A DNA stretch of 5,335 nt from Candidatus Aerophobota bacterium (GCA_014859225.1 JACUUP010000099.1:1-5335), one strand, 5' to 3'. Counted from the stretch's first letter, positions 1 through 5,335 are shown. Notes: generated by a model from the sequence alone, not told the origin. Made by a program: numbers and translations.

Positions 1-59
1 TCACCGGCAAAGGATGCAAGAAGCGCCTTTTCCGTTTTAGTTCCTTTCACAGTTTTCAT
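1..59 (-). CDS. rbr: Rubrerythrin, N-terminal 19 codons (gene runs off the left edge)
   Basis: Reading leftwards from the ATG at 59-57 gives MKTVKGTKTEKALLASFAG, followed by GA, the first two bases of the next codon. This matches the conserved start of rubrerythrins (M-K-x-x-K-G-T-K-T-E-K-x-L-x-x-x-F-A-G-E-S), and the incomplete codon agrees with the Glu expected next, a residue of the ferritin-like diiron site. Rubrerythrin is a cytosolic non-haem iron protein that reduces hydrogen peroxide in anaerobes and microaerophiles. The rest of the four-helix bundle and the C-terminal rubredoxin-like domain lie outside the window. The start is supported by AAAGGAGGT at 75-67, with 7 bases between it and the ATG, and by a good promoter at 86-114. 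The identification rests on only 19 residues, but the match is distinctive. Confidence 0.85.
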   Translation of the reverse strand, partial: MKTVKGTKTEKALLASFAG

Positions 60-85
60 TTCTTAAACCTCCTTTAAGTTTTACG

Positions 86-114
86 ATTATCAAAACCCCA
101 CTACATTTTTTCAA
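86..114 (-). promoter_or_regulatory. Sigma-70-type promoter of rubrerythrin
   Basis: On the minus strand, TTGAAA (114-109) and GATAAT (91-86) are separated by exactly 17 bases, each one mismatch from consensus. Transcription would begin near 79, giving a leader of about 20 bases that contains the AAAGGAGGT ribosome site and little else. I see no convincing PerR- or Fur-type palindrome next to it. Confidence 0.7.
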
Positions 115-164
115 AACAAACGAGATACCTGTCCTACTTTGCAATTTTTTAAGAAATTTTTGTC

Positions 165-243
165 TGGTCGGGGCGGTCGGATTTGAACCGACGACCTCTT
201 GCTCCCAAAGCAAGCGCGCTAAACCAGGCTGCGCCACGCCCCG
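165..243 (-). tRNA. tRNA-Pro, anticodon UGG
   Basis: The minus strand folds into a complete 79-nt tRNA. The acceptor stem pairs CGGGGCG with CGCCCCG, followed by discriminator A and an encoded CCA (167-165). The D arm has GCGC/GCGC stems around AGCCTGGTTTA. The anticodon stem is CTTGC/GCAAG with loop TTTGGGA, which places anticodon TGG at 207-205. The T arm is GTCGG/CCGAC with loop TTCGAAT. The C1-G72 pair at the top of the acceptor stem is typical of bacterial tRNA-Pro. The UGG anticodon reads CCA and CCG, and often all proline codons when U34 is modified. No GC-rich terminator follows before the rubrerythrin gene. Confidence 0.97.
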
Positions 244-259
244 AATAACAAGTATCTAA

Positions 260-288
260 ATTATACAACTTATACCTCTCTAAGTCAA
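260..288 (-). promoter_or_regulatory. Promoter of tRNA-Pro
   Basis: Minus strand: TTGACT (288-283), a 17-base spacer, then a perfect TATAAT (265-260). Transcription would start near 253, about 10 bases before the mature tRNA 5' end, which leaves a short leader for RNase P. The -35 box lies back to back with that of the protease gene. Confidence 0.8.
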
Positions 289-294
289 ATTTTC

Positions 295-322
295 TTGACA
301 TAACCAGGCAAACCAATAAAAT
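295..322 (+). promoter_or_regulatory. Promoter of the Lon-like protease gene
   Basis: Plus strand: perfect TTGACA (295-300), a 16-base spacer, then TAAAAT (317-322), one mismatch from consensus. Transcription would start near 329, giving a leader of about 40 bases ending in the ribosome site AAAGGGAG (355-362) before the ATG. I see no CIRCE or CtsR-like operator, so the sequence gives no sign of heat-shock repression. Confidence 0.7.
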
Positions 323-368
323 GAAAACAGCATTAAATACTTGAAAAATACTGCAAAGGGAGAAATAA

Positions 369-2783
369 ATGCAGGTTAAACCCAATGAGCTTTCATACAA
401 ACAGCTGAGAAAAGAATTTGACCTTTCAAAGATTGAATGGGAGACTACAGAAGAGCTCTTGAAACCAGATGAGGTCATAGGTCAGGATAGAGCTATCAGG
501 GCAATTGAGTTTGGTCTTAATATCCAGAGCCCGGGATACAACATCTATGTGGCTGGAATGAGTGATACTGGTAGAACCAGTATAGTAAAAAATATTTTGC
601 GGAAGGTAGCTGGCGAAAAAAAACTCCCATCTGATTGGTGTTATGTGAATAATTTTGAGATGCCCGACCAGCCTCTTGCTATATCACTACCTCCTAAGAG
701 GGGAAAAATTTTCAAAAAAGATATGGACGAGCTTATACATATCCTTAAAAAAGAAATACCCAAGGCTTTTCGCAGTGATGACTATAAAGAAAGAAGAGAG
801 GTCTTATTAAAAGAATCTGAGAATGAGAAAAAAACTATTTTATCCCAGATAGAGCAAAAATCTAAAGAAAAAGGCTTTAAGATTATCAGAACCCCATTTG
901 GATTTACCACTGTTCCAGTTAAGGAAAATGGTAGTCCCTTGAAAGAAAAGGAGTATCAATCTCTTGCTCAAGAAGAAAAGGAAAGAATTGAAAATGATAT
1001 GGTCATTATTCAAAAAGAAATTGCACAGGTTTTTGAAAAAATAAACGAGCTTGATAAAAAATCAAGGGATACTCTTAACAGTTTTAATCGTGAAGTGGTT
1101 AAGTTTGTTGTAGAGCGGTATATTAAGGTCCTGGAGCAAAAATATACAGAGCACTCCCTTATATTAAAATATTTAGGGCTGGTAGCCAAAGATATGGTTG
1201 AAAACATGGAAGATTTTCTAAAAGAGGAAACTTCTACCTCGCAAGTTAGACTCCCCATAACAGAGGAGAATCTCTTCACCCGATATGCGGTTAATTTGAT
1301 TGTGGATAATTCCCAAACTAAAGGGGCACCCGTTGTGATAGAGAGTAATCCAACCTATGGAAATATATTTGGACGCATAGAGAGAAAAGTGCAGTTTGGA
1401 GTTTTTATGACTGACTTCACAAAAATTAAATCCGGTGCTCTCCAGAGAGCAAATGGAGGCTATCTGGTGTTAAATGTGGAAAGGGTGTTCATGTATCCCT
1501 TTGTCTGGGACACCTTGAAAAGAGCTCTTCAGGAGCAACAGATAAAAATTGAAGATATATCTGAACAATATGGGTTTGTATCTACAAGCACCCTGAAACC
1601 TGAACCTCTACCCCTTGATGTGAAAGTAATAATGATAGGCAGAAACTTCATTTTTAATCTTCTTCACTATTATGATGAGGATTTTAAAAAGATATTTAAA
1701 GTCAGAGCTGATTTTGATTGGGAGATAAAATCGGATAATAACACCGTTTTCCAGTGTGCTAAATTTCTATGTAAATTATGCAATGAAGAAAAACTAAAGC
1801 ATTTTGATAAAAGTGGCTTCTTGGCTATTCTTGAATACAGCACAAGGCTTACAGAAAATCAGGGTAAGCTCTCTCTTCTTTTTGGCAGGATAGCTGATGT
1901 AGCACGAGAGGCAAACTACCAGGCACAAAAAAACAACAGTAGATACATAACTAAAAAAGATGTAGAAGAAGCTCTTGAGGAAAAAGAATACAGAAGTAAT
2001 ATAATTAAAAATAAGATTGAAGATATGATTGCAGAAGATACTTTATATATTGATACAGAAGGAGCAAAGAATGGTCAAATAAATGGCCTATCTGTTTATG
2101 CTTATGGTGAGTATATTTTTGGCAGGCCTTCCCGTATAACTGCTCAAACCTTTATGGGTAACAAAGGAGTAATTAATATAGAAAGAGAAGCCAAGCTGAG
2201 TGGAAAAACGCACGATAAAGGTGTGCTTATTCTCTCAGGATACCTGGGAGGAAAATATGGGGTGAAAACTCCACTCTCTATTTCTGCAACTTTAACTTTT
2301 GAACAAAGCTATTCTTTTGTTGAAGGTGATAGTGCTTCCACAGCTGAACTTTTTGCCATCCTTTCCAGTCTTTCTGAGCTACCTATAAAACAGGCAATTG
2401 CTGTCACCGGTTCAGTGAACCAGAGGGGAGAAATCCAACCCATAGGGGGAGTCAATGAGAAGATAGAAGGGTTTTTTGATACCTGCAAGATAAAAGGATT
2501 AACCGCAGAGCACGGAGTGATAATACCAAAAAGTAATGCTAACAATCTCATGTTAAAAAAAGAGGTTGTAGAAGCTGTCAAGGAGGGGAAATTTCACATC
2601 TATCCAATCAGCAGTGTAGATGAAGGTATGGAGATTTTGACCGATGTTCCAGCAGGTGAAAGAGGTGCCGATAGCCTTTTCCCTGAAGGGACTATAAACA
2701 GAAAAGTTGAAGATAAATTATTTTTCCTTTTAAGAGAACAGGAAAAGCTAAGAAAATTAGCAGAAAAAGAAGCTGAGAAATAA
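369..2783 (+). CDS. Lon-like protease (AAA_32/Lon_C family, COG1067)
   Basis: An 804-residue cytosolic serine protease of the Lon superfamily, in the group with an N-terminal AAA_32-type domain and no LonA-type N domain. Residues 1-110 carry the ATPase start, including VIGQDRAI (36-43), a modified Walker A GMSDTGRTS (63-71) and YVNNF (92-96). Residues about 115-290 are a long charged helical, probably coiled-coil, insertion. NPTYGNIFGRIE (327-338), GGYLVLNVE (363-371, the Walker B region), FKVRADFD (443-450) and LSLLFGRIADV (501-511) complete the AAA part. The Lon peptidase domain covers about 560-770. Ser655 in EGDSAS and Lys698 in GGVNEKIEG form the catalytic dyad, 43 residues apart as in E. 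coli LonA (Ser679/Lys722). Walker A has Arg69 where canonical P-loops have Lys, and the Walker B acidic position is Asn369, so ATP hydrolysis may be weak or absent, as reported for LonC-type proteases. The start is supported by AAAGGGAG 6 bases upstream. It is a single-gene unit with its own promoter and terminator. Family assignment is firm; substrate and ATP dependence are unknown. Confidence 0.95.
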   Translation: MQVKPNELSYKQLRKEFDLSKIEWETTEELLKPDEVIGQDRAIRAIEFGLNIQSPGYNIYVAGMSDTGRTSIVKNILRKVAGEKKLPSDWCYVNNFEMPDQPLAISLPPKRGKIFKKDMDELIHILKKEIPKAFRSDDYKERREVLLKESENEKKTILSQIEQKSKEKGFKIIRTPFGFTTVPVKENGSPLKEKEYQSLAQEEKERIENDMVIIQKEIAQVFEKINELDKKSRDTLNSFNREVVKFVVERYIKVLEQKYTEHSLILKYLGLVAKDMVENMEDFLKEETSTSQVRLPITEENLFTRYAVNLIVDNSQTKGAPVVIESNPTYGNIFGRIERKVQFGVFMTDFTKIKSGALQRANGGYLVLNVERVFMYPFVWDTLKRALQEQQIKIEDISEQYGFVSTSTLKPEPLPLDVKVIMIGRNFIFNLLHYYDEDFKKIFKVRADFDWEIKSDNNTVFQCAKFLCKLCNEEKLKHFDKSGFLAILEYSTRLTENQGKLSLLFGRIADVAREANYQAQKNNSRYITKKDVEEALEEKEYRSNIIKNKIEDMIAEDTLYIDTEGAKNGQINGLSVYAYGEYIFGRPSRITAQTFMGNKGVINIEREAKLSGKTHDKGVLILSGYLGGKYGVKTPLSISATLTFEQSYSFVEGDSASTAELFAILSSLSELPIKQAIAVTGSVNQRGEIQPIGGVNEKIEGFFDTCKIKGLTAEHGVIIPKSNANNLMLKKEVVEAVKEGKFHIYPISSVDEGMEILTDVPAGERGADSLFPEGTINRKVEDKLFFLLREQEKLRKLAEKEAEK

Positions 2784-2815
2784 AAAAAGGGCTACCCGCA
2801 GAGGCAGCCCTTTTT
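2784..2815. terminator. Bidirectional rho-independent terminator
   Basis: AAAAAGGGCT (2784-2793) pairs with AGCCCTTTTT (2806-2815). After an A-C mismatch, two more C-G pairs extend the stem around a 6-base loop. The T run follows the GC stem on the plus strand, and the A run gives a T run on the minus strand. It can therefore end both the protease transcript (the hairpin starts at the stop codon) and the leftward transcript from gpgS-GT4-hsp20 remnant. Confidence 0.9.
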
Positions 2816-2831
2816 GTAAAAATCTTAGGGG

Positions 2832-2996
2832 TTATTCAACCTTAATTTCTTTCCTCTTTGCTTTAGCTTCCTCAGCCTTAGGTAAAGTAACCTCCAGAAT
2901 ACCATTTTCATACTTTGCCTTAGCTGCATCAGCCTTTACTTTCAGAGGTAAAGGAATTGTTCTTTGCCATGTGCTGTACGCTCTTTCACAGATCAC
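2832..2996 (-). pseudogene. Hsp20/alpha-crystallin small heat-shock protein, C-terminal remnant
   Basis: The minus strand encodes, up to the TAA at 2834-2832, the last ~54 residues of an Hsp20. ERAYSTWQRTIPLP matches the family's E-R-x-Y-G-S-F-x-R-x-I-x-L-P strand region. It is followed by KADAAKAKYENGILEVTLPK, the A-x-Y-x-N-G-[IV]-L-x-[IV]-x-[LIV]-P-K signature. The C-terminal I-K-V of KEIKVE fits the I-x-I/V motif used for oligomer assembly. Bacterial Hsp20 proteins are usually about 140-150 residues, so the N-terminal arm and the first half of the alpha-crystallin domain are missing. Upstream in this frame comes a TGA at 3008-3006. The only plausible start is GTG at 2996-2994, which overlaps the GT4 stop (GTGA) and could allow re-initiation. 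The lysine- and alanine-rich tail is intact and no internal stop is present, so the break looks recent or the fragment is still translated. A functional chaperone is unlikely without the missing strands. Confidence 0.85.
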
Positions 2997-4243
2997 TTTG
3001 CGTCTTCATCTACCAATTTTTTTACATAATTTTCATATATTGCTTCCCAACTATAGTGCGCTGTCACCCTCTTAAACATGGAAAAGGTGGGTATGCCATT
3101 TAGATAATTTAAAATCTTTGTAGCTATCTGCGGTATATCCTCTGTTAAGTTCACTCTTAAAGCAAAATCTCCCGTCACCTCGGGAAAAGGCTCAATATCG
3201 GTGCATATAATTGGAATTTTTTTTGCACCTGCTTCAAGTAAAGGTATTCCAAATCCTTCCTGGGTAGAAGTTATAAACAGTGCATCGCAAATAGAATAAA
3301 AATCTTTTATTTCTTTGAAATCCAGTTTTAAATCATAGCTCTCTTTAAAATCAGAGATAAATATCACTTCTTCCTGTACCTCAAGGTCCCTGCAAAGTTT
3401 ATGCAAATAGTCAAAATAGTTAATTGTCCCCGGATTATGCGGGTCAGGGGGGGAGGTAATGATAAATTTACATTTTTTACCTCTTTTTTTTATTTCTTTT
3501 ATTACTTTTATTCCCAGCTCGTAATTTTTCCGCTTTAAGATTCTTGAAGGAAAAAACATTACAATATCACTCGTGAAAAGTTCCTTATCCTGGGCAAAAT
3601 TCCAAACTGAATCAGAGATGTCAAGATAAGATTTTAAGTCTATTCCCGCCGGAACCACCTGAATAAGCTCAGAATCTATGGAAAAAAGTGCTGCCAGCTC
3701 TCTTTGACGGAGTTCAGAGATGGTTATATATTCTGCCTGCGCAATAAACTCAGATAGAATACTCCAGGGATATTTGTCTTTTTGCGCCATATCTTTTTGA
3801 TATGCAGGATTCATGAGAGCAGAATCATGACACCAGAGATAAAATGTAACTCTGGATGATAGTTTCTCCATGAGCTGTTTTAAGGCGCAGGTGAGCGGAA
3901 GGTTAAAGTGCATGGTCATAATGTTGTGGATTACACATACATCTACATCCCTTAGTTCATCTTCCAATTTTAAACAAATTTCCTCTTTTAGCTGATAGAA
4001 CTTTTTAGAGACTTCCCCCTCTTTTAATTTTTTATCCAGAGTTTCTTCAAAAGAGGCAAGAGAGCGCAGCTCGGGTATTATTTTTACTTCAATTCCGTTT
4101 TCTGATTCTCCCACCCCACTTATTACCTTTACCCTGTAGCCATTTTTAACTAAAATCCTTGCATGAGCCTGGATAACAATTTCCACTCCACCAATGACAG
4201 GCGGGTAGGTGTAGTGGACTATAGCTATTTTTCTATTTTCCAT
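2993..4243 (-). CDS. GT4-family glycosyltransferase, candidate mannosylglucosyl-3-phosphoglycerate synthase (MggA-like)
   Basis: A 416-residue GT-B fold, retaining glycosyltransferase, full length for GT4, with no signal peptide or membrane segment, hence cytosolic. The N-terminal acceptor half has PPVIGGVE (14-21), the G-G-x-E loop common in GT4, then VIHNIM (104-109) and WCHDSALMNPAY (137-148). The C-terminal nucleotide-sugar half has FFPSRILKRKN (230-240), with Arg234 and Lys238 where GT4 enzymes bind the donor phosphates, SPPDPHNPG (264-272), and the E-x7-E motif EGFGIPLLE with Glu329 and Glu337. The ATG lies 3 bases after the gpgS stop with no clear ribosome site, so translation is probably coupled to gpgS. 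Because gpgS makes glucosyl-3-phosphoglycerate, the likely acceptor is that product, with GDP-mannose as donor, as for MggA of Petrotoga mobilis, whose gene is functionally connected with gpgS. Donor and acceptor are inferred from context only; another glucosylglycerate-extending enzyme (MggS-like) is possible. The C-terminus looks complete although the gene abuts a truncated hsp20. Confidence 0.9.
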   Translation of the reverse strand: MENRKIAIVHYTYPPVIGGVEIVIQAHARILVKNGYRVKVISGVGESENGIEVKIIPELRSLASFEETLDKKLKEGEVSKKFYQLKEEICLKLEDELRDVDVCVIHNIMTMHFNLPLTCALKQLMEKLSSRVTFYLWCHDSALMNPAYQKDMAQKDKYPWSILSEFIAQAEYITISELRQRELAALFSIDSELIQVVPAGIDLKSYLDISDSVWNFAQDKELFTSDIVMFFPSRILKRKNYELGIKVIKEIKKRGKKCKFIITSPPDPHNPGTINYFDYLHKLCRDLEVQEEVIFISDFKESYDLKLDFKEIKDFYSICDALFITSTQEGFGIPLLEAGAKKIPIICTDIEPFPEVTGDFALRVNLTEDIPQIATKILNYLNGIPTFSMFKRVTAHYSWEAIYENYVKKLVDEDAK

Positions 4244-4246
4244 TCT

Positions 4247-5254
4247 TCAGGTTACTTTGAATTCTTTCAGCAATCTTCTTTTTTCTCTATACTCTCCAAT
4301 CTCAATCATAGGTTTTCTCTCTATAAGGCTAAACTTTTCCCTGACCAGAAAAATTTCCTCACCCCTGGCGCGAACCAGGTTAAAGTAGTCTTCAATTTTT
4401 CTATTTATAGAGATGGTCTCTTGCTCCTGGAGTCGGGTAAAAAAAGTATGAAGAATAGCAAAGGACATTCTACCCAAATCATCAAGACTGCGATTCCTGT
4501 GTATTCTTCTATCAAGGTCCACCTGAGCTAAAGAAAAAAGACCACATTGCTCATATATATCAATTAAAAGACCTGTTTCTACGCCGTAGCCAACCCTGAA
4601 GGGTATTTTTTCCAGGATTTCTCTTCTTCCGGCATATTCGCCCGAGAGAGGCTGAAAAAAACCACTCAATTCTGGATAAAAATTAGACAAAAGCGGGCGA
4701 ACCAGTATCTCGGTAACTCTTCCTCCGCCTGTGCGTCTCAGTTTATTCGTACCCATCTTTATGGGGCGCTCATAAAATGCTTTTACATATACAATCTCGT
4801 CAAACTCAAGTAGAGGTCCTAAAATACCATAGGCAAATTTGGGATGAATATTTTTAATATCTGCATCTATCCATAAAATTATATCCCCCTCCAGAAGATA
4901 AAGGCTATTCCAGAGATTCTCACCTTTTCCTTTTAGATAACCGTGTCGGGGAAGACACTCTGAGGATAAATAAACTTTTGCCCCTGCTTCCCGGGCAACC
5001 TTTACAGTATTATCCGTTGACCCACTATCTATGATTGCTATCTCATCTATAAGAGGATAATTTGTCTGAAGCTCATCCTTCATTACTTTAACTTCTTTTT
5101 CTATAGTTTCTTCCTCGTTTAAAGTGGGAAAACCAAGACTTATTTTTAGCCCCTTTTTTTCTTTTAAGTCCACCAGCCTTTTTATATCGGAAAATCGGCT
5201 GTGGTGAAAAGTGTTTGTTTTAATCCAGCGGTCCAGATTCTCCTGCCAACTCAA
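4247..5254 (-). CDS. gpgS: Glucosyl-3-phosphoglycerate synthase (GT81)
   Basis: Transfers glucose from an NDP-glucose to 3-phosphoglycerate, the first step towards glucosylglycerate-type solutes. Cytosolic, GT-A fold, metal dependent. Numbering from the TTG start (335 residues): TFHHSRF (15-21) is the family's N-terminal signature; PTLNEEE (43-49) and IDSGSTD (75-81) bind the nucleotide; GKGE (109-112) carries the conserved Lys110; DAD (130-132) is the metal-binding DxD; GGGRVTE (176-182) is the 3-phosphoglycerate loop; GYGVETGLLID (222-232) carries the conserved Glu226; HRNR (252-255) matches the His-x-Asn-Arg of mycobacterial GpgS. All key residues are present. I chose TTG at 5254-5252 because AGGAGGTGA (5268-5260) is a perfect ribosome site 8 bases away. 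An in-frame ATG at 5287-5285 would add 11 residues, but its AAGGGAGG touches it with no spacing and it lies almost at the predicted transcript start. First gene of the operon with the GT4 gene. No phosphatase partner is visible. Confidence 0.93.
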   Translation of the reverse strand: MSWQENLDRWIKTNTFHHSRFSDIKRLVDLKEKKGLKISLGFPTLNEEETIEKEVKVMKDELQTNYPLIDEIAIIDSGSTDNTVKVAREAGAKVYLSSECLPRHGYLKGKGENLWNSLYLLEGDIILWIDADIKNIHPKFAYGILGPLLEFDEIVYVKAFYERPIKMGTNKLRRTGGGRVTEILVRPLLSNFYPELSGFFQPLSGEYAGRREILEKIPFRVGYGVETGLLIDIYEQCGLFSLAQVDLDRRIHRNRSLDDLGRMSFAILHTFFTRLQEQETISINRKIEDYFNLVRARGEEIFLVREKFSLIERKPMIEIGEYREKRRLLKEFKVT

Positions 5255-5259
5255 TATAA

Positions 5260-5268
5260 TCACCTCCT
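5260..5268 (-). promoter_or_regulatory. Ribosome binding site that sets the gpgS TTG start
   Basis: Reads AGGAGGTGA on the minus strand, fully complementary to the 16S 3' end, with 8 bases between GGAGG and TTG. It lies inside the longer in-frame ORF that begins at 5287, so an automated caller preferring ATG would place the start upstream of this site. Confidence 0.8.
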
Positions 5269-5277
5269 CCCCGTCAT
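5260..5277 (-). other. Possible 5-codon leader ORF overlapping the gpgS ribosome site
   Basis: ATG at 5277-5275 opens the peptide MTGRR and stops at TGA 5262-5260, 5 bases before the gpgS TTG. A second Shine-Dalgarno-like AAGGGAGG (5295-5288) ends 10 bases before this ATG. Its two AGG arginine codons are themselves the gpgS Shine-Dalgarno core. It could be chance, since any ATG in a purine-rich leader would look similar. Confidence 0.2.
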
Positions 5278-5300
5278 ATTTTCTCATCCTCCCTTGTTTA

Positions 5301-5329
5301 ATTATAGGAAAATGCTAAACTAAAGTCAA
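5301..5329 (-). promoter_or_regulatory. Promoter of the gpgS-GT4 operon
   Basis: Minus strand: TTGACT (5329-5324), a 17-base spacer, then TATAAT (5306-5301). The hexamers and spacing are identical to the tRNA-Pro promoter. Transcription should start near 5294, giving a leader of about 40 bases. No operator-like palindrome is visible in the short upstream stretch, which is cut by the window edge. Confidence 0.8.
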
Positions 5330-5335
5330 TTAAGC

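Noticed and set aside
143-161. AT-rich inverted repeat after the tRNA as a terminator
   Set aside because: The pairing is imperfect with no GC core, and no proper hairpin plus T run can be drawn.
37-237. Minus-strand 66-residue ORF across the tRNA
   Set aside because: It includes the tRNA-Pro sequence read as protein (EVVGSNPTAP is the familiar false peptide from a tRNA T arm) and has no ribosome site.
165-243. tRNA-Pro as an integration site for a mobile element
   Set aside because: No integrase, no second copy of the tRNA 3' end and no phage or plasmid genes are present in the window.
149-478. Minus-strand 109-residue ORF over the tRNA, promoter region and protease start
   Set aside because: It covers the tRNA, both divergent promoters and the 5' end of the protease gene; no family resemblance.
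1010-1279. Minus-strand 89-residue ORF inside the protease gene
   Set aside because: Antisense to a well-supported coding region, with no recognisable domain.
2309-2581. Minus-strand 90-residue ORF antisense to the protease catalytic domain
   Set aside because: The sense frame carries the conserved Ser/Lys catalytic motifs; the antisense product resembles nothing I know.
2816-3010. Insertion-sequence scar at the hsp20 break
   Set aside because: I see no terminal inverted repeats, target-site duplication or transposase remnant around 2990-3010; the cause of the break stays open.
4163-4531. Plus-strand 122-residue ORF across the gpgS/GT4 junction
   Set aside because: Antisense to two conserved enzymes, no ribosome site, low-complexity composition.
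1-5335. CRISPR array, riboswitch or replication origin
   Set aside because: No regularly spaced repeats, no long structured leader and no DnaA-box cluster were seen; all intergenic spaces are 125 bases or shorter.

Overview
The window is AT-rich bacterial DNA from what looks like an anaerobic or microaerophilic bacterium, possibly thermophilic or halotolerant. The evidence is a rubrerythrin start, a Lon-like protease of the AAA_32/Lon_C type, an Hsp20 remnant, and a glucosyl-3-phosphoglycerate synthase (gpgS) paired with a GT4 glycosyltransferase. Near-consensus sigma-70 promoters and strong AGGAGG ribosome sites support a bacterium, not an archaeon. The phylum cannot be fixed. A Petrotoga/Thermotogota-like, Atribacterota-like or Firmicutes-like lineage would all fit.

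Layout from left to right. (i) At 1-59, minus strand, are the first 19 codons of rubrerythrin, with its own promoter and ribosome site. (ii) At 165-243, minus strand, is a complete tRNA-Pro(UGG) with encoded CCA. (iii) At 244-368 is a compact divergent promoter region, with tRNA-Pro leaving to the left and the protease gene to the right; the two -35 boxes are 6 bp apart. (iv) At 369-2783, plus strand, is an 804-residue Lon-like protease with an intact Ser655/Lys698 catalytic dyad but altered Walker A and B motifs. (v) At 2784-2815 is a bidirectional rho-independent terminator between convergent genes. (vi) At 2832-2996, minus strand, is the C-terminal third of an Hsp20 small heat-shock protein without its N-terminal part. 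(vii) At 2993-4243 and 4247-5254, both minus strand, is a tightly packed two-gene operon, gpgS followed by a GT4 glycosyltransferase, expressed from a near-consensus promoter at 5301-5329.

The gpgS-GT4 pair is the most informative part. GpgS joins glucose from an NDP-glucose to 3-phosphoglycerate. A GT4 enzyme translated directly behind it is a good candidate for extending that product, as in the mannosylglucosylglycerate (MGG) compatible-solute pathway described in Petrotoga mobilis (GpgS plus MggA). No phosphatase gene lies in the window. The operon ends exactly where the hsp20 reading frame is cut: the GT4 stop and a possible GTG codon of the hsp20 remnant share the bases GTGA. This suggests a rearrangement or insertion that placed the solute operon against a broken chaperone gene. 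All the protein genes concern stress (oxidative, proteotoxic, probably osmotic or thermal), but they form several transcription units and not one operon.
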